A stretch of DNA of 49,304 nucleotides from Vairimorpha ceranae (GCF_000988165.1 NW_020169325.1:1-49304), one strand, 5' to 3'. Positions 11,072 through 20,866 are shown, numbered from the stretch's first letter. The notes: generated by a model from the letters alone, not told the origin. Numbers and translations are program-made.

Positions 11072-11371
11072 TTATACACCATTACGAATCTCACAATCGC
11101 TATAATGTCTAAGTCCTTCCTCAAAAATCTTAAAATCAAAAGTTTGTCTTTTAAAAATTATTTCCGCTACGCTTATAGGTTTATAATACTGTAAATTAAA
11201 CTTAAAAATATAATCTAGTAGAAAAACTAAATCGTATTGAATATCATTCTCTTCAAAGTCTATAAGCGAATTTGGTAAAAACTTACGAATCTTTATTTTT
11301 AAGTCTTGAGATAGCGTACCGATGTTATTTAAAATTAAAATTTTTTTGGGGGTCTTTTTGAAAGGCAACAT
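11072..11371 (-). CDS. Small conserved-looking protein of unknown function
   Basis: 99 codons. The minus-strand leader reads TACCCTTAA directly before the ATG, the clearest start signal type in the window, so the gene is probably real. The product is a mixed alpha/beta-looking protein with a basic N-terminus (KKTPKKILILNN) and a hydrophobic DLVFLLDYIFKFNL segment near residues 47-60. No family recognised. It begins 14 bp after the stop of the 11386-11883 gene on the same strand, and its CCC signal occupies that gap. Confidence 0.65.
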   Translation of the reverse strand: MLPFKKTPKKILILNNIGTLSQDLKIKIRKFLPNSLIDFEENDIQYDLVFLLDYIFKFNLQYYKPISVAEIIFKRQTFDFKIFEEGLRHYSDCEIRNGV

Positions 11372-11385
11372 TTAAGGGTATAAAA

Positions 11386-11883
11386 CTAAATATTTTTATT
11401 TTTCTCGTCAAATGCGATCAATAGGCTAACAATACAAAGCTCTAAATTAGTAGTATTGTTACTTGCTACTTTATTAAATTCTTTGGCAAAAGAAGGATTT
11501 GATTTTGTAATTTCGATACACCATCTTTTAATTTCTGGAAATCTGGAAGAATATAAAGCCCCTATTTTTGAAAAATAATAAACAAGAAATCTTGACTGAT
11601 ATTCTTTATCATCTTTATAATTATTTTGTAAAACTTTTTTAATTGTTTTAATAAAACTATTTAAATTATTAATTTCTTTACTGGATAATAAATTGTTAAA
11701 AATCTTGATGTTTTTTAGTAAAACGTCCAATAAAAGCATTAGTCCATTAATATCATCTACATTCACTTTGGTATGTCTTTTGAAAATATCAATAGTCTCA
11801 TTGTCTACACCTGTCCTATTAAAGCGTGTAATAGTGTAAATCACAACGGGCGTAAGAATAATAGCCCCTAAAATGAAAAACAT
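11386..11883 (-). CDS. Membrane-anchored protein of unknown function
   Basis: 165 codons. Residues 1-20 are hydrophobic (FFILGAIILTPVVIYTI), predicting a signal anchor; the rest looks helical and Lys/Asn-rich. No CCC motif precedes the ATG (GGCC instead). No known family recognised. It is followed closely by another minus-strand gene and preceded by a 47-bp tandem repeat that separates it from the trehalase gene. Confidence 0.55.
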   Translation of the reverse strand: MFFILGAIILTPVVIYTITRFNRTGVDNETIDIFKRHTKVNVDDINGLMLLLDVLLKNIKIFNNLLSSKEINNLNSFIKTIKKVLQNNYKDDKEYQSRFLVYYFSKIGALYSSRFPEIKRWCIEITKSNPSFAKEFNKVASNNTTNLELCIVSLLIAFDEKNKNI

Positions 11884-11925
11884 GGCCTGACAAAAAACAA
11901 AATTTAAATTAATAAAAGGAGAATA

Positions 11926-12036
11926 TTTAAAATACTATTTATTTACTATTTTAATTACTATTTATTTGTGCATTTAAAATACTATTTATTTACTATTTTA
12001 ATTACTATTTATTTTTGCATTTAAAATACTATTTAT
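11926..12036. repeat. 47-bp tandem repeat (about 2.4 copies)
   Basis: Units start at 11926, 11973 and 12020, each beginning TTTAAAATACTATTTAT. The array fills the gap between the trehalase stop codon and the next gene. Confidence 0.85.
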
Positions 12037-13908
12037 CTATATATCAACCACACTTTCGTTATCTTCCGATTTTTTAGAACTAATTATACGACAAACATCT
12101 TCATAAGACTTTTTATGGTCATCATTCTCTGTAAGTTTATTTTTAAAAATCTTTATCATCCATGCTACAGTACCATTAGTCCATCCAAATCCTTCCTGTG
12201 ACTCATATTCACCACCTTGTCCTTTTTCACCGACCAATAAACAGTTATATTTTTCATGAAAATCTTTATTAGTGCCCAATCCTTTATAAACACTTCTATA
12301 AAAAGATTTAGCAACGTGCAAAGCTACGTCAAAATCTTTATTAATCATGTATTCAACAAACATTTGTGTCAGTGGTGCCCAAACATTTGGAAAGTCCCAC
12401 TGTTGTCCATTCTCATCTTTAGCCGATTCTATATTTGATACAGGAATACCACCAGGATAGCTAAATAACTCTTTTTTATACATATCTAATATATCATATA
12501 AGTTGCCTTCAGGCATCTTAATGTTCACAAACAGCGGAGTTATATTAGAAAAAAAGAAAGCCTTGCTATGAGTCTTAGTAACTGCATTATAATCAAGCCA
12601 TACTTTTTGTTCTTGATTCCATAATATTGAATTAATAGCGAATTCCCTTTCTAAAATATAATTTTTAAACAGTAAAATTTTTTTTCTAACTTCTTCTTTA
12701 GGGTCTTTCGCAGAACTGTTAATTGTTTTTTCTGAATCATTTATAACCGTAGAAGTATCGAAGGTAGCAGAAGCTTCTTTTTTTTCAAGTTTTTTTTCAT
12801 TCAAAAATAATATAATTTTTTCAGTAATTAACATGTAAACATTTAAATCTACAGGAATAATATCTCCAGTACTAATGTTCTCTAGTTTACCACCGCCATT
12901 AAACCATCTTGCACTAAAATCCCATCCAGATTCAGCACCTGCCCATAGCTCTTTAAATTTATCACTAAATTCAAAATCTTCTTTGAATGATTCTGGGCGA
13001 GGAATGTTAATTTTAGTTATTTTATATCGGTTTAGTCTAAAATCTTTATCAAAATGTCTATTTTCCATCCACCAATTGTATTCTTTTTCTAAACTTTCAA
13101 GACCTTCCTCGAGTATCCATTCGCGGTGTATATTAGCATTATAAAGTCTTAACAGCATTTGACTGAAAAAAGGAGGCTGACTTCTACCCAAATAATACTG
13201 TCTAGTTCCGTTTGGCATATACCCAAATTTATCTATTAAAAAAGCGATTGATTGTGTAAGTTCAAATGCATATTCATTCATGTTACAACTTAATAAACCT
13301 ATAAGTATCCAGTATGAGTCCCAATAATAAGCTTCTTTAAATCTACCACCAGGAACGAAATAAGTAAACGGAAGCGTAATTTTGTTATACAAATCGTTTT
13401 CTTTTATATTTTCAGATTTCAATAGTTCAAATATCTCTTTTTTCTTATTTTTACTATTTTGATCAACCGAAGATTTAATTTTTAAAGTGTCATTGGCCTC
13501 TTCAAATTTATCAGTATTACTAAATGAATCTCTACGTGCATAAATATACCATTTCTCATGTATTAACGTAAATACTTCTTTAAGCTGTTCATCTAAATCT
13601 TTTACAAAATCTGGATCACTACCAGTAACTAGAAATGGTATATTTTGTCTGTCATCCTCTTCTACAAAAAAAGTTTCTACAAAATTCAATAGCTTATCTT
13701 TTATGGTAGCTAAGTCATCTACATCTTTTACAAGTTTTTTCAAAGCATTATGAGTAAACTTTAATTCAAATTTCATATGCATATCTGCAAATTTTTTACT
13801 ATCAGTTTTATCAAAAACATGAAATTGCAGTATTTCTGATATCTCTTGATATTCTATTGTGTGAAAGTAGTTACAAAGGACTGCTGTCATAAAAATAATG
13901 GGTAGCAT
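12037..13908 (-). CDS. Trehalase (GH37), secreted
   Basis: Hydrolyses trehalose to two glucoses. In microsporidia trehalose is linked to spore osmotic events and germination, so a secreted or compartmentalised enzyme makes sense. Both GH37 signatures are present: PGGRFKEAYYWDSYW (residues 186-200) and QWDFPNVWAPLTQMF (503-517), plus GQGGEY near 564-569 and FGWTNG. The likely catalytic acid is D330 in SGWDF and the base is E552 in HEKYN. The 623 residues are near family length; a Ser/Lys/Glu-rich insertion lies at about 372-408. The N-terminus MLPIIFMTAVLCNYF looks like a short signal peptide. Start is uncertain: the only nearby CCC signal lies inside codons 2-3, nine bases before Met7 (13890), so translation may begin there. 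Confidence 0.93.
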   Translation of the reverse strand: MLPIIFMTAVLCNYFHTIEYQEISEILQFHVFDKTDSKKFADMHMKFELKFTHNALKKLVKDVDDLATIKDKLLNFVETFFVEEDDRQNIPFLVTGSDPDFVKDLDEQLKEVFTLIHEKWYIYARRDSFSNTDKFEEANDTLKIKSSVDQNSKNKKKEIFELLKSENIKENDLYNKITLPFTYFVPGGRFKEAYYWDSYWILIGLLSCNMNEYAFELTQSIAFLIDKFGYMPNGTRQYYLGRSQPPFFSQMLLRLYNANIHREWILEEGLESLEKEYNWWMENRHFDKDFRLNRYKITKINIPRPESFKEDFEFSDKFKELWAGAESGWDFSARWFNGGGKLENISTGDIIPVDLNVYMLITEKIILFLNEKKLEKKEASATFDTSTVINDSEKTINSSAKDPKEEVRKKILLFKNYILEREFAINSILWNQEQKVWLDYNAVTKTHSKAFFFSNITPLFVNIKMPEGNLYDILDMYKKELFSYPGGIPVSNIESAKDENGQQWDFPNVWAPLTQMFVEYMINKDFDVALHVAKSFYRSVYKGLGTNKDFHEKYNCLLVGEKGQGGEYESQEGFGWTNGTVAWMIKIFKNKLTENDDHKKSYEDVCRIISSKKSEDNESVVDI

Positions 13909-15198
13909 TTTTTTTTATATATAAAGTAAAAAAAAAATTAATATATTTTTTTATGTATCATAGTTATTAAAATTGTAAACCAGTAAGATTTATGTTTTAT
14001 TCTGACAAGTAATTTTTTATAGAAACTTTTATTTATTCAATGTAAAATTTTTACCATTTATGGAAAATTTCCATTTAAAGATTTTATAAAAAATGTATGT
14101 AGTTTAAAACATGATAGTTTAGAAATGATCTAGCAAATAAAATTTAATCAAGAATAAAATAAATTGATTTGTTATTTTAATTTAAGCTTAATTTTACTTT
14201 AATTTAAGTATTGGATAAAAAATATCTTAATTTGGAATTATAATTGCTAAAATAAATAATTTGTTAAAAAAGTTATGTTTTTTTAATCAAAATATCTTAG
14301 TACAATAAATTATTAAAAAAACCAAACTTTTATGTATTTTATTACAGTGATTAACATATACCCAATTGACTTAAAGTTTCACACTTCAATATTTTCATGT
14401 GATGTAAAATAAAACAGTATCTTAAGTTGTGTAAAATTAATATTATAAAATTTTTACTGACAATTGACATTTAAATATTTTTTAATGTAACAAATTTTCC
14501 TTGTACCTTAATTTGAAAATACTAAATGTTCAAATTCAAACTTTCATATATTTATTATCTGTGTAAAATTGATGAATTCAAAAATAAATATAAAAATTTT
14601 GTATTAATATTATGATGTGTATGTAATCTGAAAATTTTGTAATTAAGAACGCTATTAGAATCTGACGAACTGACATTTCACCAAAAAGAATTAATTAATA
14701 CATAAATATAAAAAAAGAAATGAAATTTATAGAATAAAACATTGTGCATGAAGAATTTAATATAATTTTATACTTTTACAATTACCAAGCTATTTTTATA
14801 AAATGTAATAAATTTTTAAATGGTTAATCAATGAATAAAGATATAATAGATGTATAGTATAAAAAAAATGTACATTTTTTTGAAACTAATATAAGTAACT
14901 TTTAACTTTTTTATAAATTTACATAACATCAAAAATATAGTTGTTGTTACCTAATAAGTGCTTATTAGAAAAATGAGTTTATTTAAAAATGTAAATATAT
15001 ATTTGAAATGATAAATATCTTAAGCCACGAAACACATTGATATTTGACATGAGTCTTGCTGCTGAATAATAGTTAAGAAATATTTTAATTTATAAATACA
15101 TTTTTACAATCAAAAGAATAATATTGAAATAAAATTGTACTCTTAGATTCAAGATATTTTTTTAAATATGCGTGTATTATACATATTGCAAGCTTAAC
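13909..15198. other. Gene-free AT-rich stretch
   Basis: No open frame, repeat array or GC island recognised between the trehalase start and the SRP RNA. Confidence 0.6.
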
Positions 15199-15385
15199 AA
15201 AAAACTGGCCAGTGTTACACCAGCTCATCCAAGTAAGTGGTACTCGCTGCTAGGTTTCCCTTCTGACGCACTCCCCACTAATTTAATCCACCATTAAACT
15301 CCCCTACGGAAATCTAAGGATAGCACATGGCGACCAGTACAGACTGACTTAACTGCCGATTTGTGTCGAGTTTCCTCAGACACTT
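15199..15385 (-). ncRNA. Signal recognition particle RNA (7SL-like)
   Basis: The minus strand of 15247-15265 reads CAGAAGGGAAACCUAGCAG, the exact length and layout of SRP helix 8: CAG, a 3-bp stem (AGG/CCU), a GAAA tetraloop and AGCAG. It agrees with human 7SL at 14 of 19 positions, including the SRP54-binding loop. The flanks pair as helix 5 should: GCUAUCC (15318-15324) with GGAUGAGC (15223-15230), and CAGU (15343-15346) with ACUG (15210-15213). A UUUAAU/AUUAAA hairpin could be helix 6. A T6 run at 15199-15204 is a Pol III terminator and TATAAATA at 15402-15409 could set the 5' end. That end would open with a GUGUC ... GACAC hairpin capped by GAAA, possibly a reduced Alu domain. Ends are approximate. 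Confidence 0.8.
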
Positions 15386-15401
15386 TTATGGGTCACGAAA
15401 A

Positions 15402-15409
15402 TATTTATA
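15402..15409 (-). promoter_or_regulatory. TATA-like element upstream of SRP RNA
   Basis: TATAAATA on the minus strand, about 20-25 bases upstream of the presumed RNA 5' end, in a position usual for a Pol III or Pol II TATA box. Confidence 0.4.
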
Positions 15410-15641
15410 TCTTTTTTTATAAAATAAGAATGTGATTGTGGGTATTTTAAATAAATTTAATCATAAGTAGTAACATTGCATTCAACTACCACTATAAATT
15501 GTTTTAATAATAAGTAAATAAATATGAATTTTTAACTACAATTACACAACCATAGATTACAACATGAAAGTGTCCATTTGGCTAAACATTCCTTCGATTT
15601 ATTTTAATCTTACATTTTATGCATATTTTTTTACCCTTAAA

Positions 15642-15824
15642 ATGGCCACACAAATAAACATTAAAAAAGCTGGTAAAGTAAAAAATCAAACACCTAAAGT
15701 AGCTAAGCAAGAAAAACAGAGAGCCAAAACAGGAAGATGTGCAAATAGAAGGAAATTTGAAGCAAGATTAGAAATGGGATATTTTGAGTGTAATGGAAAG
15801 ATGAAGTTAAATCTTAAAGCATAA
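15642..15824 (+). CDS. RPS30: 40S ribosomal protein eS30
   Basis: 60-residue small-subunit protein. Residues 10-40 ([16 protein letters not shown], then [14 protein letters not shown]) match the eS30 core, including the invariant KVxxQTPKVxKQEK motif. The ATG at 15642 is chosen over the upstream ATG at 15564: a TTACCCTTAA signal sits directly before it and it gives the family's usual length of about 60 residues without the ubiquitin-like leader seen in animals. The C-terminus differs from other eukaryotes. A 67-bp tandem repeat follows immediately downstream. Confidence 0.92.
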   Translation: MATQINIKKAGKVKNQTPKVAKQEKQRAKTGRCANRRKFEARLEMGYFECNGKMKLNLKA

Positions 15825-15847
15825 AATAAATTTTATTTATTAAATTT

Positions 15848-16115
15848 TTTTAGTTCTACAAAAAATTGGATGCATTTTGTAAAATACAAAATAGACTTTA
15901 TCTTTGTTTAGTTTTTTAGTTCTACAAAAAATTGGATGCATTTTGTAAAGACAAAATAGATTTTATCTTTAATTAGTTTTTTATTTTGTGCACTACAAAA
16001 GATTAAGCGCAACTTGTAAAGCACAAAATAAATTTTATTTATTTTTGATTATTTTTTAAAAAAGAATTGGATGCATCATCTAAATAGATAAACTAAATTT
16101 TATTTATTTAAATTT
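15848..16115 (+). repeat. About 67-bp imperfect tandem repeat, 4 copies
   Basis: Copies begin near 15852, 15918, 15989 and 16057, each with a CTACAAAAAATTGGATGCA-type core, a TTGTAAA(G) block and AAAATAGATTTTATCTTT-type ending. Copies 1 and 2 are near identical; 3 and 4 are diverged. The array fills the whole gap between eS30 and MND1. Confidence 0.85.
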
Positions 16116-16132
16116 TTTTATTTTTCTACCCC

Positions 16133-16750
16133 ATGGCTAAAAAAATGATGCTTGAAGAAAAGCGTACCAAAATGTTGGAACTTTTTGATAAATACAAAAC
16201 ATTTTTTAAAATCCAAGAACTGGAAAAACTAGGAAGTAAAGAGAAGGGGATAGTAGAAAATACTATTAAAGATGTAGTATTAGGATTATTTTATGATGAT
16301 CTTATATGTGGAGAGAAAGTAGGCACTAGTACTTATTATTGGTCTAATTACAATAAAAAATTACTTGAAGATATAAAAAAAATAAATAGCATAGATGCAG
16401 AAAATAAAGATCTTAGAAATAAAATTGAAAATATAAAAAATAGCATAGAAATAGAAAAAATAAATAAAAAAGTTACTAATGACAGAATTAATAAAATTAA
16501 TGATAAAGAAAATTTAAGTAATAGATTAGAATTTATGATGGAAGATTTAGAAGATTTTAGTGAGTTATCTAAAGATCAATTTTTAGAGGTACAGAAAAAA
16601 GACATTGATCTTGTGAATGAGGTTAATAAAGTTACAGATAATATTTTTATAATACAAGATTATGTAAGTAAGAAGTTTAATATGGATAAGAAAGAAGTAA
16701 ATAAAACATTTTATATTGATGATGAAATGGATTATGTTACATTAAAATAA
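16133..16750 (+). CDS. MND1: Meiotic nuclear division protein MND1
   Basis: Partner of HOP2; the heterodimer stimulates DMC1/RAD51 strand invasion at meiotic double-strand breaks in the nucleus. 205 residues, the normal family length. The N-terminal winged helix (about 1-72) has the hallmark LEEKRTKMLELF, SKEKGI and GTSTYYW segments. A central coiled coil spans about 75-150, and the C-terminal TDNIFIIQDYVSKKF motif with a final F-I-D-D-x-DYV matches the family end. TACCCC directly abuts the ATG. DMC1, its client, lies about 13 kb away. HOP2 is not visible in the window. Confidence 0.93.
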   Translation: MAKKMMLEEKRTKMLELFDKYKTFFKIQELEKLGSKEKGIVENTIKDVVLGLFYDDLICGEKVGTSTYYWSNYNKKLLEDIKKINSIDAENKDLRNKIENIKNSIEIEKINKKVTNDRINKINDKENLSNRLEFMMEDLEDFSELSKDQFLEVQKKDIDLVNEVNKVTDNIFIIQDYVSKKFNMDKKEVNKTFYIDDEMDYVTLK

Positions 16751-17095
16751 TAAAGATTGGCTGTGTATAACACATTTATAAAAGTGGAATGTATATAAGT
16801 AAATATATTAATTAGATATACATTTTGATAATCAACTATTAGATACGATAAATAAAAAATGAGGTAAATTGTTTGTACTACCTTTTTTATTAGTTTGTAT
16901 TAAAATGTTAATTGCAGTTTTCACCCAATTTAATGCATATTTTTATTTCTATAAACTTTTCTTTTTAATTAAATAAATTTATTTCGCTACTTAAAATTAC
17001 AATTTAATTTGTTCTTTTTAATACTGTTTGTTCATTTTAAATATATTGATATTTGAAACAATTTTTAAAATTTTCCATTTTTGTTTACCCTCCAC
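16751..17095. other. Intergenic spacer
   Basis: No gene or repeat seen. It ends in the CCC start signal (17088-17090) of the next gene. Confidence 0.6.
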
Positions 17096-17971
17096 ATGAA
17101 AAATACCAAGAAATCGAAAAATAAAGTAGTTAAAGATAAACATACAAGAAATAAACATACAGAAAATAAACATACAATAGATGTAGACATAAATGATAAA
17201 TATACACTCATGTATCCTAATTACCCCACTGATAAATCTCTATATGAACCTATGACCAGTCAATTATGTTTATATAAAGTGCCTAATAATAGACCAATAA
17301 GAATATATTGTGATGGTGTATATGATGTATTTCATTATGGCCATTCTAGAAGTTTAAAACAAGCTAAATATTTATTTCCTAATGTACATTTAATTGCTGG
17401 TGTAACATCCGATAAAATGACTGAGGAATACAAAGGCTCTACGTTATTTTCTGAAAATGAACGGGCTGAAAGTCTTAAGCACTGTAGATACGTAGATGAG
17501 GTTATAGAACACTGTCCATGGGTTATAACAGAAGACTTTATTCTAAAACATAACATAGATTTTATAGCACATGATGAGGCACCTTACAGACACGGCGATG
17601 TAGATGACATTTACAAGATCTATAAAGATAAAGGGATATTTATACCAATAATGAGAAGTAAAGGGATTAGTACCAGTAAAATAATTACTAATATAGTAAA
17701 AGATTATGATAAATATGTAATAAGAAATATAGAGCGAGGATGTACACCTCAAGAATTAAATATAAGCTTTTTACAATTTAATAGACTTAAATTGACTAAA
17801 TTAATTAATTCTAAATTTAAACAACAAATAAATAATCTAATGGATGATATTAACAATATTAAGAGTGAGTTTAGATATGCGAATATGTACTGGGACATGG
17901 TTATAAATCGACTGGTGACACGATTTAAGCGAGAGAGAATTATTGAGCGGATTATTGAATTTATACGGTAA
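17096..17971 (+). CDS. PCT1: Choline-phosphate cytidylyltransferase
   Basis: Makes CDP-choline from CTP and phosphocholine, the rate-limiting step of the Kennedy pathway to phosphatidylcholine. From the ATG at 17096 (preceded by TACCCTCCAC) the product has 291 residues. The nucleotidyltransferase core starts at RIYCDGVYDVFHYGHSR, with the HxGH motif at residues 80-83, and ends with RSKGISTS at 187-194. FIAHDEAPY lies between them. The order follows eukaryotic CCT rather than the duplicated ethanolamine-specific enzyme, since there is a single domain. A C-terminal helical stretch (about 215-290) could be the membrane-sensing helix. The N-terminus carries three NKHT-type repeats encoded by a 15-18-bp DNA repeat (about 17135-17180). 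Confidence 0.93.
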   Translation: MKNTKKSKNKVVKDKHTRNKHTENKHTIDVDINDKYTLMYPNYPTDKSLYEPMTSQLCLYKVPNNRPIRIYCDGVYDVFHYGHSRSLKQAKYLFPNVHLIAGVTSDKMTEEYKGSTLFSENERAESLKHCRYVDEVIEHCPWVITEDFILKHNIDFIAHDEAPYRHGDVDDIYKIYKDKGIFIPIMRSKGISTSKIITNIVKDYDKYVIRNIERGCTPQELNISFLQFNRLKLTKLINSKFKQQINNLMDDINNIKSEFRYANMYWDMVINRLVTRFKRERIIERIIEFIR

Positions 17972-18590
17972 AATTATATTTGTACTTTTTAATAAAATGT
18001 ATTTTATAAAAATGTGAAGAATTACACCCAGGTTTATTAAGTTTGTTATTTGTTCTTCTTTTCTTTTAAGTTATTTTCTGTATATCACTTTTTTTAAAAT
18101 GAAATAGGTGCATTTGTACAAAAGGGAAGAATAATTTAGTTTTGTACGAAAATGAATAATTATTGTATTAGGCATGTAATTGGGGTCTTCTTTCGAATTT
18201 GTTTACATTTAATTTTTTTCAAAAGAAAGGCTAAAATATTATAAAGAAATAATAATATTACAAAAAATTAAATTTTTTTTGCTCATGTAGGCAGTTATCG
18301 AAAGAAAAACAAATATGTTTGGTTTTGCAAGTTCTCTCGATTACGACCCATCACCATACTTTTTTTTTATATATTCTTTTTCTACCCCCCACCCAATCTA
18401 ACCTACCTACGTATCTAAGTTAACCTAAATCTAATTTACCACGTATCTAATTCAACTTAAATTTAACCTACATATCTAAGATATATATAATATTATTTTT
18501 ATCTTTTTTATGTACCTTACTTCAGAAAACATGCATAAACATTATATTCTACTTGCTTGGCCTTTCAATCAATATATTTTTTTACCCTTT
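17972..18590. other. Intergenic spacer with short tandem repeat
   Basis: No gene recognised. It holds the GTATCTAA-containing repeat listed separately and leads into a Merlin relic. Confidence 0.55.
18395..18480. repeat. 30-32-bp degenerate tandem repeat
   Basis: GTATCTAA or ATATCTAA cores recur at 18411, 18443 and 18473, each followed by AAC-TAAAT-TAA-type sequence; a C-rich CTACCCCCCACCC block precedes them. Confidence 0.65.
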
Positions 18591-19376
18591 ATGAGAATAA
18601 GGATTGAAGATAAAATTTTTATTTGTATGAACGAGTTAAAAATTTTTTTTTATCAAATACTATTATATCAACAACAGTGATTTGTGGTAATCGAAGAAAA
18701 TTATGCCATTTAAATGGGATTAGTGGTTTATATGTGATACTGTATAGATGCTCTGAACGCAAATGTCAAAAGCGACATTATTTGTCTCGCTCTCAAATCC
18801 CTCTAACAGATGTAGTGCACTTGATTTATCTCCCCATGCTTGATACAAGCTATAGTCAGAATAATCATTTTTTGTTTGTATCCAACTCTACAATAGCAAG
18901 ATATTAAGCTCTTTTCTGGATGAATACAGAGTCTATATCCAACAGAGACCCGTTCTCTTAGACAGATTAGGTATTATCTTTAAAGTTTACGAGAGTGTTT
19001 TATCAAGACGTGGGTTATTCGCTACCCTACAACCGCAGATGATACTATTTTCGATACAATTTGGATACTCGGCGGTGTTGATAGAACACCTTAACGAAAT
19101 TTTTTTCTCGTAAGGGCTGCAAATAAAACTACTACAACCTTGCCGCAGATATGCATGCGGTTATCATTGATAGAAGCGTTCTATACACGGATTGACATCG
19201 TCGTGTCCGTCTGCTGCTTTTGCGTTAGGAATCGAACACTGCTATTAAATCATTCTGTGGGGTTTAGAGGGGACGATGGTACACATACAAATACTATAGA
19301 AATTTTGGGTGCACATAAAAAGCTCGATGAGAAAAGAGATTAGAACAAATCGCAGCCATATTGATGGTTAGCCAAT
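18591..19376 (+). pseudogene. Merlin/ISXO2 transposase relic, subfamily B
   Basis: Begins with a TTTACCCTTT signal abutting an ATG at 18591, then changes frame. The main frame (18623-18907) encodes a zinc-ribbon-like region (CGNRRKLC ... RCSERKCQKRHYL) shared with the 41.6-41.87 kb copy. Further on, out of frame, ESVLSRRG (about 18990) marks the first Asp region, and HTNTIEILGAHKK (about 19281-19320) marks the Glu region. Several stops and frameshifts make it inactive. It sits inside the gene island, between the CCT gene and an unknown gene. No clear terminal repeats were found. Confidence 0.8.
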
Positions 19377-19676
19377 ACAATATACTTTTAAATACGTTAC
19401 GTAATAAATAAGGACAATTAAGAATTTGCTGAGTTATATACTAAAATTATAAAAATCTTTTTTGAAATAAATCATTAAATATATTTTTTTATATCCTTAA
19501 AAATTAAATGTAGGCAGTAATCAAAAGAAGACTTTGAAATTGAAGAATAATTTATTTAAGTACAAAAATGAAGAATAATTTATCTAAGAAATATACCTTT
19601 TATAAAATTAAAAACGTTCAATTTAGTTTTTTATTCCATAAAATTACAATATTTTTTTTTAAATTTTATCCCAAAA
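19377..19676. other. Intergenic spacer
   Basis: AT-rich, with short GAAGAATAATTTAT repeats near 19540-19580. It ends in the ATCCC signal of the next gene. Confidence 0.5.
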
Positions 19677-20783
19677 ATGAAGAAGCATAAAAAAAATAAT
19701 GAGACAAGAAGAATTTTAGAAATTACTACAAATAATCTTAATTCAGTACTACTTGAACTGAAAGGAAGTAAGAATTTATTAGATATTAACATAAGAACTA
19801 TTTGCATTTTTTTATTTAAGAATTACAGTACTCCTGAGGAAATTTTTAGTAAAATTAAGATTATAGCACCAAAGTGTTCTTTTCAACAAGAAATCGTTAC
19901 AGAAGAAGATATAGTTGATTTAGTAGCGATTAATATTATTAAGTTGTTAAATTCAAATACTAATATTAATAATCTTTTTATGTTGGAATATATTACAAGT
20001 TTAGATTATTTTAGTCGTATGTTTACTATTTGGTATTTTGATAATAAATCATTATCATTTGATCAGAATAGTAGATATATTGATAAATTAATTAATATAA
20101 TATTTAAGATATGTAAATTAGATAATAAAAATACAGATTCAAATATACGAACAAATGAAAATACACAACATACATTAACGGATTCAAATATACAAAATAA
20201 TGCATTTGAATTAATTGATTTAGATGACAGTTTAGAAATAGAAAGAATTGATAATGAACTTGGTAAAATATTTAAAAATAATTACAGTTTAGAAAAACAA
20301 GATAAACAAAAAATTGCTAAAATATGCGATGTTATAGATCAAATTATAGAAAATAATAATGTGTGTGATCCTATCTTCTATGATCAAATTATAAAATTAA
20401 TAGACATAGACAGTGTTTTATACAAAAAGATATTTAAAATACTAAAACACGCACCATCTAATGAGATATTTATAGAAGCATTAAGTAACTATTCTAATAT
20501 TTGGAGGAATATTAATTTTATTGTAGAACAAATAGGATTAATAAATGTACTAGAGTGTACTAAAAATCCAGATGCAACTTTAGAATTTCTAGATAGAAGT
20601 TTAGTGGACAGAAAAGAATTTTATGAATATATTTTTAATAACGAATTTGAATTAAATGTAGTAGAAAATATATTAATTTATTTTATTAAACGTGAAAATG
20701 ACAAGGATATTCTGCAAAGATTAAAAAAGCGAATATTAGAATTTGACAGTGAATCACATATTGTTGAATTTATAAATATTTAG
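19677..20783 (+). CDS. Hypothetical protein, mostly helical
   Basis: 368 codons; the ATG follows ATCCCAAAA, so the start is well supported. The sequence is Asn/Lys/Ile-rich with many amphipathic helix-like stretches (for example residues 215-270 and 320-350). A low-complexity linker sits at about 150-180, where the motif DSNI recurs. No signal peptide, membrane span or catalytic motif was seen, and no family could be assigned. A helical-repeat scaffold protein is possible but not shown. Confidence 0.75.
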   Translation: MKKHKKNNETRRILEITTNNLNSVLLELKGSKNLLDINIRTICIFLFKNYSTPEEIFSKIKIIAPKCSFQQEIVTEEDIVDLVAINIIKLLNSNTNINNLFMLEYITSLDYFSRMFTIWYFDNKSLSFDQNSRYIDKLINIIFKICKLDNKNTDSNIRTNENTQHTLTDSNIQNNAFELIDLDDSLEIERIDNELGKIFKNNYSLEKQDKQKIAKICDVIDQIIENNNVCDPIFYDQIIKLIDIDSVLYKKIFKILKHAPSNEIFIEALSNYSNIWRNINFIVEQIGLINVLECTKNPDATLEFLDRSLVDRKEFYEYIFNNEFELNVVENILIYFIKRENDKDILQRLKKRILEFDSESHIVEFINI

Positions 20784-20866
20784 TAAATATTTATTACAAT
20801 GTTTTTATGATTGAAAATAAAGTAGTAAATATTTATTATAATGTTTTTATGATTGAAATAAAGTAT
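20782..20866. repeat. 43-bp direct repeat in the 3' flank
   Basis: AGTAAATATTTATTA-AATG followed by TTTTTATGATTGAAA occurs twice back to back, starting within the stop codon of the preceding gene. Confidence 0.85.

Noticed and set aside
12256..13144. Plus-strand open frames opposite the trehalase gene
   Set aside because: Shadows of a strongly conserved minus-strand gene; no start signal of their own.
15363..15383. RNase P conserved region I (GAGGAAACUC) on the minus strand
   Set aside because: The block is explained as a GAAA-capped hairpin at the 5' end of an RNA whose helix 8 is diagnostic for SRP; no conserved region V was found downstream.
18395..18480. TTAACC/CCTAC repeats as an internal telomere tract
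   Set aside because: The period is 30-32 bp with changing units, not a short regular telomeric repeat.
19140..19343. 67-codon open frame as an independent gene
   Set aside because: It is the C-terminal part of the Merlin transposase relic, containing HTNTIEILGAHKK.
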